Below, in pieces: positions 1 through 5,844 of a DNA stretch of 11,756 bases. Numbering within the stretch: position 1 is the stretch's first letter; every line of letters begins with the position of its first letter. Both the position numbers and the translations under genes were made by a program. The stretch comes from Desulfobacter sp. GTDB taxonomy: Bacteria > Desulfobacterota > Desulfobacteria > Desulfobacterales > Desulfobacteraceae. The DNA is taken from NCBI GenBank assembly GCA_030145005.1, contig JAQYWJ010000049.1:1-11756 (forward strand), given 5' to 3'. The notes beneath the pieces are model-generated. The model was not told the origin of the DNA, made no database searches, and saw nothing but the letters and a program-made list of their open reading frames with translations.

Positions 1-47
1 CTAAGAGCCAAGGAAATTTTAAAATCCACAAATAGGGCAAAGGCTTT

Positions 48-302
48 TTACTCGTATTCAAGGCGCATCAATGGGAGCATATTGAAATATGTGCCTATTG
101 ATGTAACGAAGAAGACGGGTAAAAAGACAAACCATATGGTGGATTTTATTGTTTCCATGGCCCTAAGCTTGTAGACCTCATTCCCTTTAGCAAATTTCCA
201 AATTTTGTTAATTTCATGGCAAATGTCCATTAAATTGGAATAATAATACATTATCCTGGACACATAGCCTCCCCCCTGATGCGGAGAACGTTTCTTTTCC
301 AT
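48..302 (-). CDS. Hypothetical small membrane protein (uncertain ORF)
   Basis: This is an 84-codon ORF that I do not recognise. Residues 1-50 are hydrophilic and rich in lysine and tyrosine (a YYY run at 19-21). Residues about 54-78 form one hydrophobic, aromatic-rich stretch that could span the membrane, and the tail is short and acidic (ending EYE). There is no convincing Shine-Dalgarno in front of the ATG at 302. Internal ATGs at residues 18 and 49 are alternatives, and the one at residue 18 has only a weak AGG upstream. It is divergent from the kinase gene at 382 with 79 bp between them. No conserved domain is visible. It could be a genuine small membrane protein, a degraded gene, or a chance ORF in AT-rich DNA; if it is chance, 1-381 is non-coding. 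Confidence 0.35.
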   Translation of the reverse strand: MEKKRSPHQGGGYVSRIMYYYSNLMDICHEINKIWKFAKGNEVYKLRAMETIKSTIWFVFLPVFFVTSIGTYFNMLPLMRLEYE

Positions 303-381
303 TTTTTATAGCTTTTTACCCAAGTTTATATTACACTTTTTCCATAATTCGATAATTCAGTCTAAGGGATTTTCACGGCCA
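303..381. promoter_or_regulatory. AT-rich divergent intergenic region with a tandem 7-bp repeat
   Basis: This is the 79 bp between the possible small ORF (minus) and the kinase gene (plus). It contains a direct repeat of ATAATTC at 344-350 and 352-358, one base apart. The second copy includes GATAAT (351-356), a possible -10 element 25 bp before the kinase start, but no good -35 is present at the right spacing. The AGGGA at 365-369 is a weak, rather distant ribosome binding site for the TTG at 382. No sigma-54 type GG/GC pair was seen. A promoter for the kinase probably lies here or just upstream, but its exact position is not supported. Confidence 0.25.
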
Positions 382-2367
382 TTGATCACATTACCCAAAA
401 TCCGGAATCTTAAGCTCAGGAACAAACTGCTGCTTTCTTTTCTCATCATTTTTGCTCCATTGATTCTTATATCCAAAAGCCTGGTCTTTATTCAAAGTCA
501 AAAATTAGACGAAATCGCCACCCCCTTAAGCACATTCTACACATTAATCACCCTGGATATTTTATTTTTCCTTCCGGCTTTTGTGGGCTTGGCCTATCTG
601 TTGTCACGATGCGTCACCAAACCACTGGAAAACTTTACACATATTCTGGACAACAGTAAAAAAGGCGATTACAGCATTCGTCTGAACTATAATGCCAAAG
701 ATGAGGTTGGAAACCTTGCCCGGCATTTCAATGCGTTCATGACCCGTATAGAAAAATATCATGGCCGGCTAAATAACCAGGGTCAGAAAACCATTGAGAT
801 CCAAGATGCCTTTAAAGCAAATGAATTAAAGTGCCAGGCGCTTTTTAACCAGTCCTTTCAGCTGATCTCTATTCTTTCGCCATATGGAATTCTGGAAGAT
901 ATAAATGAAAGTCACCTTGCTTTTTCCCAATGCAAAAAAACTGATGTCCTGTACAAACCTTATTGGGACAGCCCCTGGTGCCTGCATGATGAAAAATGCC
1001 GGCAGGAAATTAAACAGGCCGTGGAAAGTGCGGCCCTTGGAGAAACAGTCCGCTTGGAGACCACCGTTGTCGATGGAGATCAACAGATAAAGGACGTTGA
1101 CATATCCCTGAAACCTGTATGCAATGACAAACATGTGGTGTTTATTGTTGCTGAAAGCAGAGATATCAGTGAAATAAAACTTGCAGAGAAAGAACGTCGC
1201 AAGCTTCTTATCCAATTACAAAAAGCACAGAAAATGGAAGCAATCGGCACCCTGTCTGGAGGGATTGCCCATGATTTCAATAATATTTTGTCCAGCATTT
1301 TCGGTTATGCTCAGCTGGCCCAGATGAGCGGTGAGAACCAAGGAAAACTGAACAATCACATGAATCAGATCCTTAAAGGAGCCCAGCGTGCAGCTGACCT
1401 TGTTGAACAGATTCTGACCTTCAGCCACCAAACGGAGAACGAAAAGAGTCCGTTAAAACTGCACCTTGTGGTTAAAGAAGCACTTAAGCTTCTCAGGTCT
1501 TCCATACCCTCTACCATTGAAATGGTAACCCGGGTGGAAACTATAGACATGGTTAATGCAGATCCCACCCAGATGCATCAGATGATCATGAACCTGTGCA
1601 CAAACGCCTATCATGCCATGATGACATCCGGTGGGACTTTGACGGTGAGTCTGGCCACAGTTGATCATATTCAGCCTGAACATCAGAGCAAAGACTATTT
1701 TCGGCCCGGACCATTTTTAAAACTGATGGTTGAAGATACCGGCCACGGCATGAACCGGGAAACCATTGAAAAGGTATTTGATCCCTATTTTACAACCCAA
1801 AAGGTGGGCCGGGGGACAGGGTTAGGGCTTGCCATGGTCAGGGCCATTGTTGAAGAGCATAAAGGCCTTTCATACATTGAAAATATTGCAGGACGCGGGA
1901 CCTCATTTTTCGTTTATCTACCGGTCGTAACGAAAAGCGGTTCATCACCAGGCAATCTTACAGGAAATGATGCATCCCTGAAATCAGGACAAGAAACCAT
2001 TATGATAGTGGATGACGAGCCTGATATCCTGGCTTTGATTGAAGAACTGCTTAACAAGTTCGGTTATTCGCCCCACCCGTTTGATAACGGAGAAAGCGCC
2101 CTGAATGCCTACCAGGAAGGCAACATCAACTTTGATATGGTAATTACCGATATGACCATGCCCCGTATGACCGGTATTGCCTTGGCTGAAGCCATATTAT
2201 CTGAAAATGAAAATATGCCCATAATTTTATGCTCCGGTTATAATGAAACCATCACCCGGTCCGAGGTCAGAGCGATGGGTATTCAGGCCTTTCTTGAAAA
2301 GCCTTTGGATACATACCAACTGCTCAGCACCATGAGAACATTGTTTGACAACAAAAAAAGACTTTGA
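382..2367 (+). CDS. Membrane-bound hybrid sensor histidine kinase (HAMP-PAS-HisKA-HATPase-REC)
   Basis: This 661-residue hybrid kinase should autophosphorylate on histidine and pass the phosphate to its own receiver. Two membrane segments (about 16-36 and 52-75) flank a periplasmic stretch of only about 15 residues. HAMP follows at about 76-126, then a PAS domain at about 150-262 containing a YWDSPWC block of the PAS type that usually reads W-x-TPWW. HisKA carries GGIAHDFNN with phospho-acceptor H297. The ATPase shows the N box (N404, N408), G1 (D452, G454, G456), F box (FDPYF, 466-470) and G2 (GRGTGLG, 476-482). The C-terminal receiver has D544/D545, phospho-site D590, S618 and K640-P641, so all catalytic residues are present. 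The start is TTG with a weak upstream AGGGA; the next in-frame ATG lies inside HAMP and is too late. It converges on rplQ. No partner regulator is in the window and the signal is unknown. Sensing is probably cytoplasmic through PAS because the external loop is so short. Confidence 0.93.
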   Translation: MITLPKIRNLKLRNKLLLSFLIIFAPLILISKSLVFIQSQKLDEIATPLSTFYTLITLDILFFLPAFVGLAYLLSRCVTKPLENFTHILDNSKKGDYSIRLNYNAKDEVGNLARHFNAFMTRIEKYHGRLNNQGQKTIEIQDAFKANELKCQALFNQSFQLISILSPYGILEDINESHLAFSQCKKTDVLYKPYWDSPWCLHDEKCRQEIKQAVESAALGETVRLETTVVDGDQQIKDVDISLKPVCNDKHVVFIVAESRDISEIKLAEKERRKLLIQLQKAQKMEAIGTLSGGIAHDFNNILSSIFGYAQLAQMSGENQGKLNNHMNQILKGAQRAADLVEQILTFSHQTENEKSPLKLHLVVKEALKLLRSSIPSTIEMVTRVETIDMVNADPTQMHQMIMNLCTNAYHAMMTSGGTLTVSLATVDHIQPEHQSKDYFRPGPFLKLMVEDTGHGMNRETIEKVFDPYFTTQKVGRGTGLGLAMVRAIVEEHKGLSYIENIAGRGTSFFVYLPVVTKSGSSPGNLTGNDASLKSGQETIMIVDDEPDILALIEELLNKFGYSPHPFDNGESALNAYQEGNINFDMVITDMTMPRMTGIALAEAILSENENMPIILCSGYNETITRSEVRAMGIQAFLEKPLDTYQLLSTMRTLFDNKKRL

Positions 2368-2391
2368 CAGGGTATAATGTTACTGTCAAAG
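2353..2391 (-). terminator. Intrinsic terminator of the ribosomal operon
   Basis: On the minus strand a perfect 9-bp stem, CTTTGACAG with CTGTCAAAG (arms 2383-2391 and 2362-2370), encloses a 12-nt loop. It is followed by TC and seven T residues (2353-2359). This is the usual form of a Rho-independent terminator and lies 66 bp after the rplQ stop codon. The downstream arm covers the TGA (2365-2367) of the convergent kinase gene. On the plus strand the stem is not followed by a comparable T run, so it looks directional. Confidence 0.8.
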
Positions 2392-2415
2392 CCTTTAATC
2401 GGGAATCTGTCGCCT

Positions 2416-2446
2416 GAATGGGCATGGTTTTAAACCATACCCATTC
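2416..2446. other. Stable hairpin between rplQ and the terminator
   Basis: Two 15-nt arms, GAATGGGCATGGTTT (plus) and the facing AAACCATACCCATTC, are complementary except for one C/A mismatch, with a minimal centre. The hairpin starts 10 bp after the rplQ stop codon. No T run follows on either strand, so it is not a complete intrinsic terminator. It could protect the 3' end of the operon transcript from exonucleases or serve as a back-up pause site for plus-strand transcripts; both roles are inference. Confidence 0.55.
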
Positions 2447-2456
2447 TACGATCTGA

Positions 2457-2813
2457 TTAATCGGTGATCAACTCAATTTGAACCATGGGAGCAACATCCC
2501 CTTTCCTTGGTCCTAACTTGGTAATTCTAGTGTATCCACCCTGCCTTGAGTTAAACTTCTCTGCTACCTCTTCAAAAAGGGCATGCACAACATCTTTTTC
2601 ACGGATTACTGCCAACGCCTGACGCCTGGCATGAAGATCCCCACGTTTGGCTAGGGTAATCATTTTATCGGCAATTTTACGAAGGCCTTTGGCTTTGGCC
2701 TCAGTGGTCTTGATGCTGCTGTGTTTGAACAGAGAAGTTACCATGTTCCTAAACATCGCCTTTCTATGGGCGGAGGTTCTGTTCAGCTTTAATACGGATT
2801 TTCTATGCTTCAT
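2457..2813 (-). CDS. rplQ: 50S ribosomal protein L17
   Basis: This 118-residue L17 is a 23S rRNA-binding protein near the exit tunnel and the last gene of the alpha operon. The N-terminus MKHRKSVLKLNRTSAHR and the following RNMVTSLFKH block are characteristic of the family. The middle segment TTEAKAKGLRKIADKMITLAKRG is also typical, and the length is normal. The ATG at 2813 is preceded by GGAAGGAG lying in the last codons of rpoA, with 5 bp between the two genes, so translation is probably coupled to rpoA. Downstream are a hairpin and the operon terminator. Nothing unusual was seen. Confidence 0.98.
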   Translation of the reverse strand: MKHRKSVLKLNRTSAHRKAMFRNMVTSLFKHSSIKTTEAKAKGLRKIADKMITLAKRGDLHARRQALAVIREKDVVHALFEEVAEKFNSRQGGYTRITKLGPRKGDVAPMVQIELITD

Positions 2814-2818
2814 GGTAT

Positions 2819-3841
2819 TTATTCTCCTTCCTGAGTATTCACATCTTCCGGCGGTTCGATCCCTTCAAGGTCCATCCCCAAAGACAGCTCCATTGAAGTG
2901 AGCACTTCTTTGATTTCATTGAGTGATTTTCGGCCGAAATTTTTTGTCTTGAGCATTTCGCTGTCGGTTTTCTGGACCAGCTGGTAAATGGTATGGATTC
3001 TCGCATTTTTCAGACAGTTTGAACTACGAACAGAGAGCTCTAGCTCATCCACGGAACGATAAATATTCTCATTGAATCCCTTTTCACCTTCATCGGTTTT
3101 ATATTCCGATTCATCAGGTTCAAGTTCTTCATCAAAATTGATAAATGGATTCATCTGTTCTTTAAGTATCTTTGCGCCGTAGGCAACGGCATCATCAGGT
3201 GTAACACTACCGTCTGTCCAGACTTCAAAGGTCAGTTTGTCATAGTCTGTTTTCTGACCGATACGAGATGTACCCACCACATATTTTACTCGCTTAATGG
3301 GGGAAAACGCAGAATCAATGGGGATGGTACCGATAGGGGCATCGTCGTCCTTATTCGCTGATGACAACGCATACCCCTTGCCTGTTTTCACAACCATGAC
3401 AATATTGAGTTTTCCATTTTTATTTACCGTAGCAATGTGCTGCTCCGGGTTAAGAATCTTCACCCCACCGTCCGGACTGACGATGTCCGCACCTGTAACC
3501 TCCGCCTCGCCAGTGACATTAAGGGTCAATATCTTTTCTTCTGGATCGTCCACTTTGAGCTTTAATTCTTTCAGATTTAGAATGATCTCGGAAACATCCT
3601 CTCTAATATCTGATATAACGCTGTATTCGTGAAGTGCATCATCGAATTTCACGGAGACTATGGCGGCGCCATAAATGGATGATAAAATAATTCGCCGAAG
3701 CGAGTTACCAATGGTGATGCCGTATCCCCTTTCAAGGGGTTCACACACAAACTTGCCATAGGTGGAAGTTGTGGTAACATCAAGCTTTTCCGGCTTGATC
3801 ATCTCTCGCCAGTTAACATATGCAAGATTTTCAGATGACAT
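2819..3841 (-). CDS. rpoA: DNA-directed RNA polymerase subunit alpha
   Basis: This is the 340-residue alpha subunit, which nucleates polymerase assembly as a dimer and contacts upstream promoter DNA and activators. The N-terminal domain (about 1-235) contains ERGYGITIGNSLRR (residues 37-50), the assembly region. A strongly acidic linker (about 236-255, rich in D and E) leads to the C-terminal domain, where LELSVRSSNCLKNA carries R272, N275 and C276. These match the E. coli UP-element contacts R265, N268 and C269, and NFGRKSLNEIKEVL (301-314) completes the HhH region. The ATG at 3841 has GGAG 7 bp upstream. It is 47 bp after rpsD and 5 bp before rplQ, the standard alpha-operon order. The tail is acidic and slightly long but otherwise ordinary. 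Confidence 0.98.
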   Translation of the reverse strand: MSSENLAYVNWREMIKPEKLDVTTTSTYGKFVCEPLERGYGITIGNSLRRIILSSIYGAAIVSVKFDDALHEYSVISDIREDVSEIILNLKELKLKVDDPEEKILTLNVTGEAEVTGADIVSPDGGVKILNPEQHIATVNKNGKLNIVMVVKTGKGYALSSANKDDDAPIGTIPIDSAFSPIKRVKYVVGTSRIGQKTDYDKLTFEVWTDGSVTPDDAVAYGAKILKEQMNPFINFDEELEPDESEYKTDEGEKGFNENIYRSVDELELSVRSSNCLKNARIHTIYQLVQKTDSEMLKTKNFGRKSLNEIKEVLTSMELSLGMDLEGIEPPEDVNTQEGE

Positions 3842-3888
3842 TTAAATCTCCTGAATAGATAATTTGGTAGATCATGTATATGATAAAC

Positions 3889-4515
3889 CTATTTTGAATA
3901 AAGCTCGACGATCAACTGTTCCTGGATCGGCAGTGAAATATCTTCCCTTCCAGGAAGACCTTTTATTTCACCCTTAAAACTGTCTTTAGTAATCTCAAGC
4001 CACTGAGGAATACCACGCCTTACAATGGCGTCCAGGGAATCGATAATGGCCTGGATAGTTCTACTTTTTTCACAAAGTTCGATAACATCCCCTTTTTTTA
4101 CCTGATAGGATGGGATATTAACCTTTTTTCCGTTTACAGTAAAATGATTATGACGAACAAAATGGCGACCCTGATTTCTGGAATTTACGAATCCAAGTCT
4201 AAATACGGTATTATCTAACCGGGTTTCAAGTAATGTCAACAAATTAATACCCGTAATGCCTTTTTGACGATCTGCCCTTTTGAATGTATTTCTAAACTGT
4301 TTTTCAGATACACCATAAATGCGTTTAACTTTTTGTTTTTCCCGAAGCTGCATGCCGTAATCTGATTGTTTAATCCTTTTCTGACCATGCTGCCCAGGGG
4401 GGAACCCTCTTCTGTCAAAACTGCATTTATCAGAAAAACAACGGTCCCCTTTTAAAAAAAGCTTCATATTTTCACGTCTGCATTGCCTGCAGACAGAACC
4501 TCTATATCTAGCCAA
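3889..4515 (-). CDS. rpsD: 30S ribosomal protein S4 (zinc-binding form)
   Basis: This 208-residue S4 is a primary 16S rRNA binder that starts assembly of the 30S body; in E. coli and B. subtilis it also represses its own mRNA. I start it at TTG 4515, giving M-ARYRGSVCRQCRRE. The reasons are a strong AAAGGAGG directly upstream (GGAGG at 4520-4524, 4 nt spacing) and the match to the usual S4 N-terminus. The open frame continues to an ATG at 4692, but those extra 59 codons are repeat A and leader. Cysteines 9, 12, 26 and 31 form the C-x2-C, C-x4-C zinc site known from Thermus S4. The S4 RNA-binding domain lies at about 97-160. A 227-bp gap with a palindromic repeat separates it from rpsK, unlike the close spacing elsewhere. 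Confidence 0.96.
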   Translation of the reverse strand: MARYRGSVCRQCRRENMKLFLKGDRCFSDKCSFDRRGFPPGQHGQKRIKQSDYGMQLREKQKVKRIYGVSEKQFRNTFKRADRQKGITGINLLTLLETRLDNTVFRLGFVNSRNQGRHFVRHNHFTVNGKKVNIPSYQVKKGDVIELCEKSRTIQAIIDSLDAIVRRGIPQWLEITKDSFKGEIKGLPGREDISLPIQEQLIVELYSK

Positions 4516-4613
4516 GTTTCCTCCTTTATCGATTGTGATAAAGTTTACACGTTTTAAAAAATTTTCGGAATAGTCACTTTGATCAATCTGGAATGAATTG
4601 TATCTCGTTCCTC
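4516..4613 (-). promoter_or_regulatory. rpsD leader with hairpin touching the ribosome binding site
   Basis: This is the 98 nt between repeat A and the rpsD TTG. In the minus-strand transcript CUUUAUC (4537-4543) pairs perfectly with GAUAAAG (4524-4530) across a 6-nt loop. The second arm contains the AAAG that begins the AAAGGAGG ribosome binding site, so folding would hide part of it. A second imperfect 7-bp inverted repeat lies at 4590-4611. No good promoter was found. Because S4 is a known autogenous repressor, this could be a translational control site, but that is inference. Confidence 0.4.
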
Positions 4614-4740
4614 GTTTGGACGAAGACTTGCCCATATGCAAGGCGTATAAAAATTTGTAACCGGACCAACCTTTAGGTTGTGAGGATTGCAAATTTTAAT
4701 GCAACGTAGCAGATGGGTATGGGTTAGTATTCGTTCAAAC
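4614..4740. repeat. Palindromic intergenic repeat, copy A (127 bp)
   Basis: The element is bounded by GTTTGGACGAA (4614-4624) and TTCGTTCAAAC (4730-4740), which are inverted repeats with one mismatch. Inside are further pairing arms. AAATTTGTAA (4651-4660) pairs with TTGCAAATTT (4687-4696). CC (4661-4662) pairs with GG (4684-4685). The tip stem is CAACC (4667-4671) with GGTTG (4676-4680) around TTTA. It shares ordered blocks with copy B: both ends, ATGCA-GGCG, AACCGGA, TGAGGATT and GCAGATGGGT. It begins 2 bp after the rpsK stop codon and has the same orientation as copy B. No coding capacity and no clear target-site duplication were seen. Confidence 0.88.
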
Positions 4741-4742
4741 AC

Positions 4743-5138
4743 TTACACACGTCTTCTTTTAGGTGGGCGGCAACCATTATGCGGTACCGGGGTAACATCC
4801 TTGATCATGGAAATATTGAACCCAAGTGCATGCAGTGCCCGAAGCGCAGATTCTCTTCCGGGACCAGGGCCTTTAACATATACCCCGACGTTTTTCATAC
4901 CATGTTCCATTGCTTTAGCCCCTGCATCTTCTGCAACCAGTTTAGCTGCAAAAGGCGTGGATTTTCTGGATCCTTTGAACCCCTGCATTCCGGCGGATGA
5001 CCAGGAAATGGTGTTACCGTTTTCATCTGCAATGGTGACAATGGTATTATTAAAGGTAGACTGAATATGCACTATGCCGGTTGATATATTTTTTTTAACC
5101 CGCTTTTTGGCAACGACCTTTTTAGACTTTTTCGCCAT
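4743..5138 (-). CDS. rpsK: 30S ribosomal protein S11
   Basis: This 131-residue S11 sits on the 30S platform beside S6/S18 and near the mRNA exit channel. A basic N-terminus (about 1-17) precedes GIVHIQSTFNNTIVTI, which is diagnostic for the family. SAGMQGFKGSRKSTPFAA, KGPGPGRESALRAL and the C-terminal DVTPVPHNGCRPPKRRRV follow, all family signatures. The ATG at 5138 has AAGGGA upstream. It is 25 bp after rpsM, as expected for an alpha operon. Its TAA is only 2 bp from palindromic repeat A, which replaces the short spacer normally found before rpsD. Confidence 0.98.
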   Translation of the reverse strand: MAKKSKKVVAKKRVKKNISTGIVHIQSTFNNTIVTIADENGNTISWSSAGMQGFKGSRKSTPFAAKLVAEDAGAKAMEHGMKNVGVYVKGPGPGRESALRALHALGFNISMIKDVTPVPHNGCRPPKRRRV

Positions 5139-5163
5139 AATTGTTATCCCTTTTAATTAAGTC

Positions 5164-5532
5164 CTACTTTTTCTTCTTCACTGCCGCGCGTTTGGGACCT
5201 TTTCTGGTTCTGGCGTTGGTACTAGTCCGCTGCCCGTGGCAGGGCAGGCCTTTACGATGACGCAGTCCCCTGTAACATCCTAGATCCATCAACCGTTTAA
5301 TATTCATGGATACTTCAGAACGCAATTCACCTTCAACCTTGAACTCGGCATCAATGACCTTCCTGATTTCATTTACTTGTTCTTCGGTCAGATCGTTGGC
5401 CTTGATTGTGGGCTCAATGCCCGTTTTTTCAAGTATATGCATAGACCTGCTGCTCCCGATACCATAGATATAGGTTAAAGCGATCCACGCATGCTTATCT
5501 CTTGGTAAGTCAACTCCAGCTATACGTGCCAA
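5164..5532 (-). CDS. rpsM: 30S ribosomal protein S13
   Basis: This 122-residue S13 is in the 30S head, contacting 16S rRNA, P-site tRNA and the B1 intersubunit bridges. MARIAGVDLPRDKHAWIALTYIYGIG is the typical N-terminus, and the H2TH region and the RGLRHRKGLP ... QRTSTNARTRKGPKR tail are present. At the usual LPVRGQRT position this protein reads LPCHGQRT, a modest variant. Translation starts at TTG 5532 with GGAGG at 5543-5547, 10 nt upstream. That GGAGG includes the G of the rpmJ TAG stop codon, so the two genes are probably translationally coupled. No ATG start would give a complete S13. Confidence 0.97.
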   Translation of the reverse strand: MARIAGVDLPRDKHAWIALTYIYGIGSSRSMHILEKTGIEPTIKANDLTEEQVNEIRKVIDAEFKVEGELRSEVSMNIKRLMDLGCYRGLRHRKGLPCHGQRTSTNARTRKGPKRAAVKKKK

Positions 5533-5546
5533 ATTTTTCTATCCTC

Positions 5547-5660
5547 CTATCCCTGACGCTGTTTATGGCGCTTGTTGACACAAATGACTCTGATGACACC
5601 GCGCCTTTTAATAACTTTGCAGTCCCTACAGATTTTTTTTACAGATGCTCTGACTTTCAT
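5547..5660 (-). CDS. rpmJ: 50S ribosomal protein L36 (zinc-binding form)
   Basis: This 37-residue L36 is the smallest protein of the large subunit and binds domain VI of 23S rRNA. The translation begins MKVRASVKKICRDCKVIKRR and ends RHKQRQG, which is canonical. C11, C14, C27 and H32 make the zinc site of the metal-binding (C+) form. The ATG at 5660 has GGAG about 7 nt upstream. Its TAG at 5547-5549 overlaps the ribosome binding site of rpsM. The gene is separated from infA by 184 bp, of which 121 bp is palindromic repeat B. The other 62 bp directly upstream (5661-5722) shows nothing I can name. Confidence 0.97.
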   Translation of the reverse strand: MKVRASVKKICRDCKVIKRRGVIRVICVNKRHKQRQG

Positions 5661-5722
5661 CTAACTGCTCCTCATCTCATTATTCCAATGTGTACTTCAT
5701 TTTTCTTAATTCACTGTCTGGT

Positions 5723-5843
5723 GTTTGGACGAAAAGTTGCACAAATGCAGGGCGCAAGCAAAGCTGAAACCGGAGCGTACTGTAGTACGTGAGGATTCAG
5801 ATTTGTGTAACAACGCCGCAGATGGGTGGCTTTTCGTTCAAAC
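5723..5843. repeat. Palindromic intergenic repeat, copy B (121 bp)
   Basis: This is the second copy of the element seen at 4614-4740, in the same orientation. It runs from GTTTGGACGAAAAG (5723-5736) to CTTTTCGTTCAAAC (5830-5843), which are inverted repeats of 14 bp with one mismatch. The inner arms CTGAA (5764-5768) and TTCAG (5796-5800) pair, then CC with GG. The tip stem is CGTAC (5776-5780) with GTACG (5785-5789) around TGTA. The tip stem sequence differs from copy A but is fully paired. It lies 1 bp after the infA stop codon. It contains no gene, so it is a MITE- or REP-like element or a structured RNA. Confidence 0.9.
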
Positions 5844-5844
5844 A

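Noticed and set aside
1..47. Possible terminator or gene end at the left edge
   Set aside because: AAGAGCC and GGCTTTT could pair only with a mismatch over a very large loop, and no coding signature is visible in so short a stretch.
2364..2378. TTGACA followed by TATAAT on the plus strand, resembling a promoter
   Set aside because: The two boxes are only 3 bp apart instead of about 17, and they are part of the terminator stem and loop.
4661..4685. Kink-turn in the internal loop between the CC/GG pair and the tip stem
   Set aside because: The loop (GGAC or GGAG against TGA) does not give the tandem G.A pairs next to the correct helix on either strand.
4516..4692. A 59-codon N-terminal extension of S4 from an ATG at 4692
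   Set aside because: The extension translates repeat A and leader sequence. It has no homology to S4, and the TTG at 4515 with a strong GGAGG gives the normal S4 N-terminus.
5502..5792. A 96-codon plus-strand frame running from rpsM through rpmJ into repeat B
   Set aside because: It is antisense to real genes and ends in the repeat; the composition is not protein-like.
4614..5843. CRISPR-like or classical transposon explanation for the repeats
   Set aside because: Only two copies more than 1 kb apart with genes between them, no spacers, no transposase, and no clear target-site duplication at either copy (flanks CTC/ACT and GGT/ATT).
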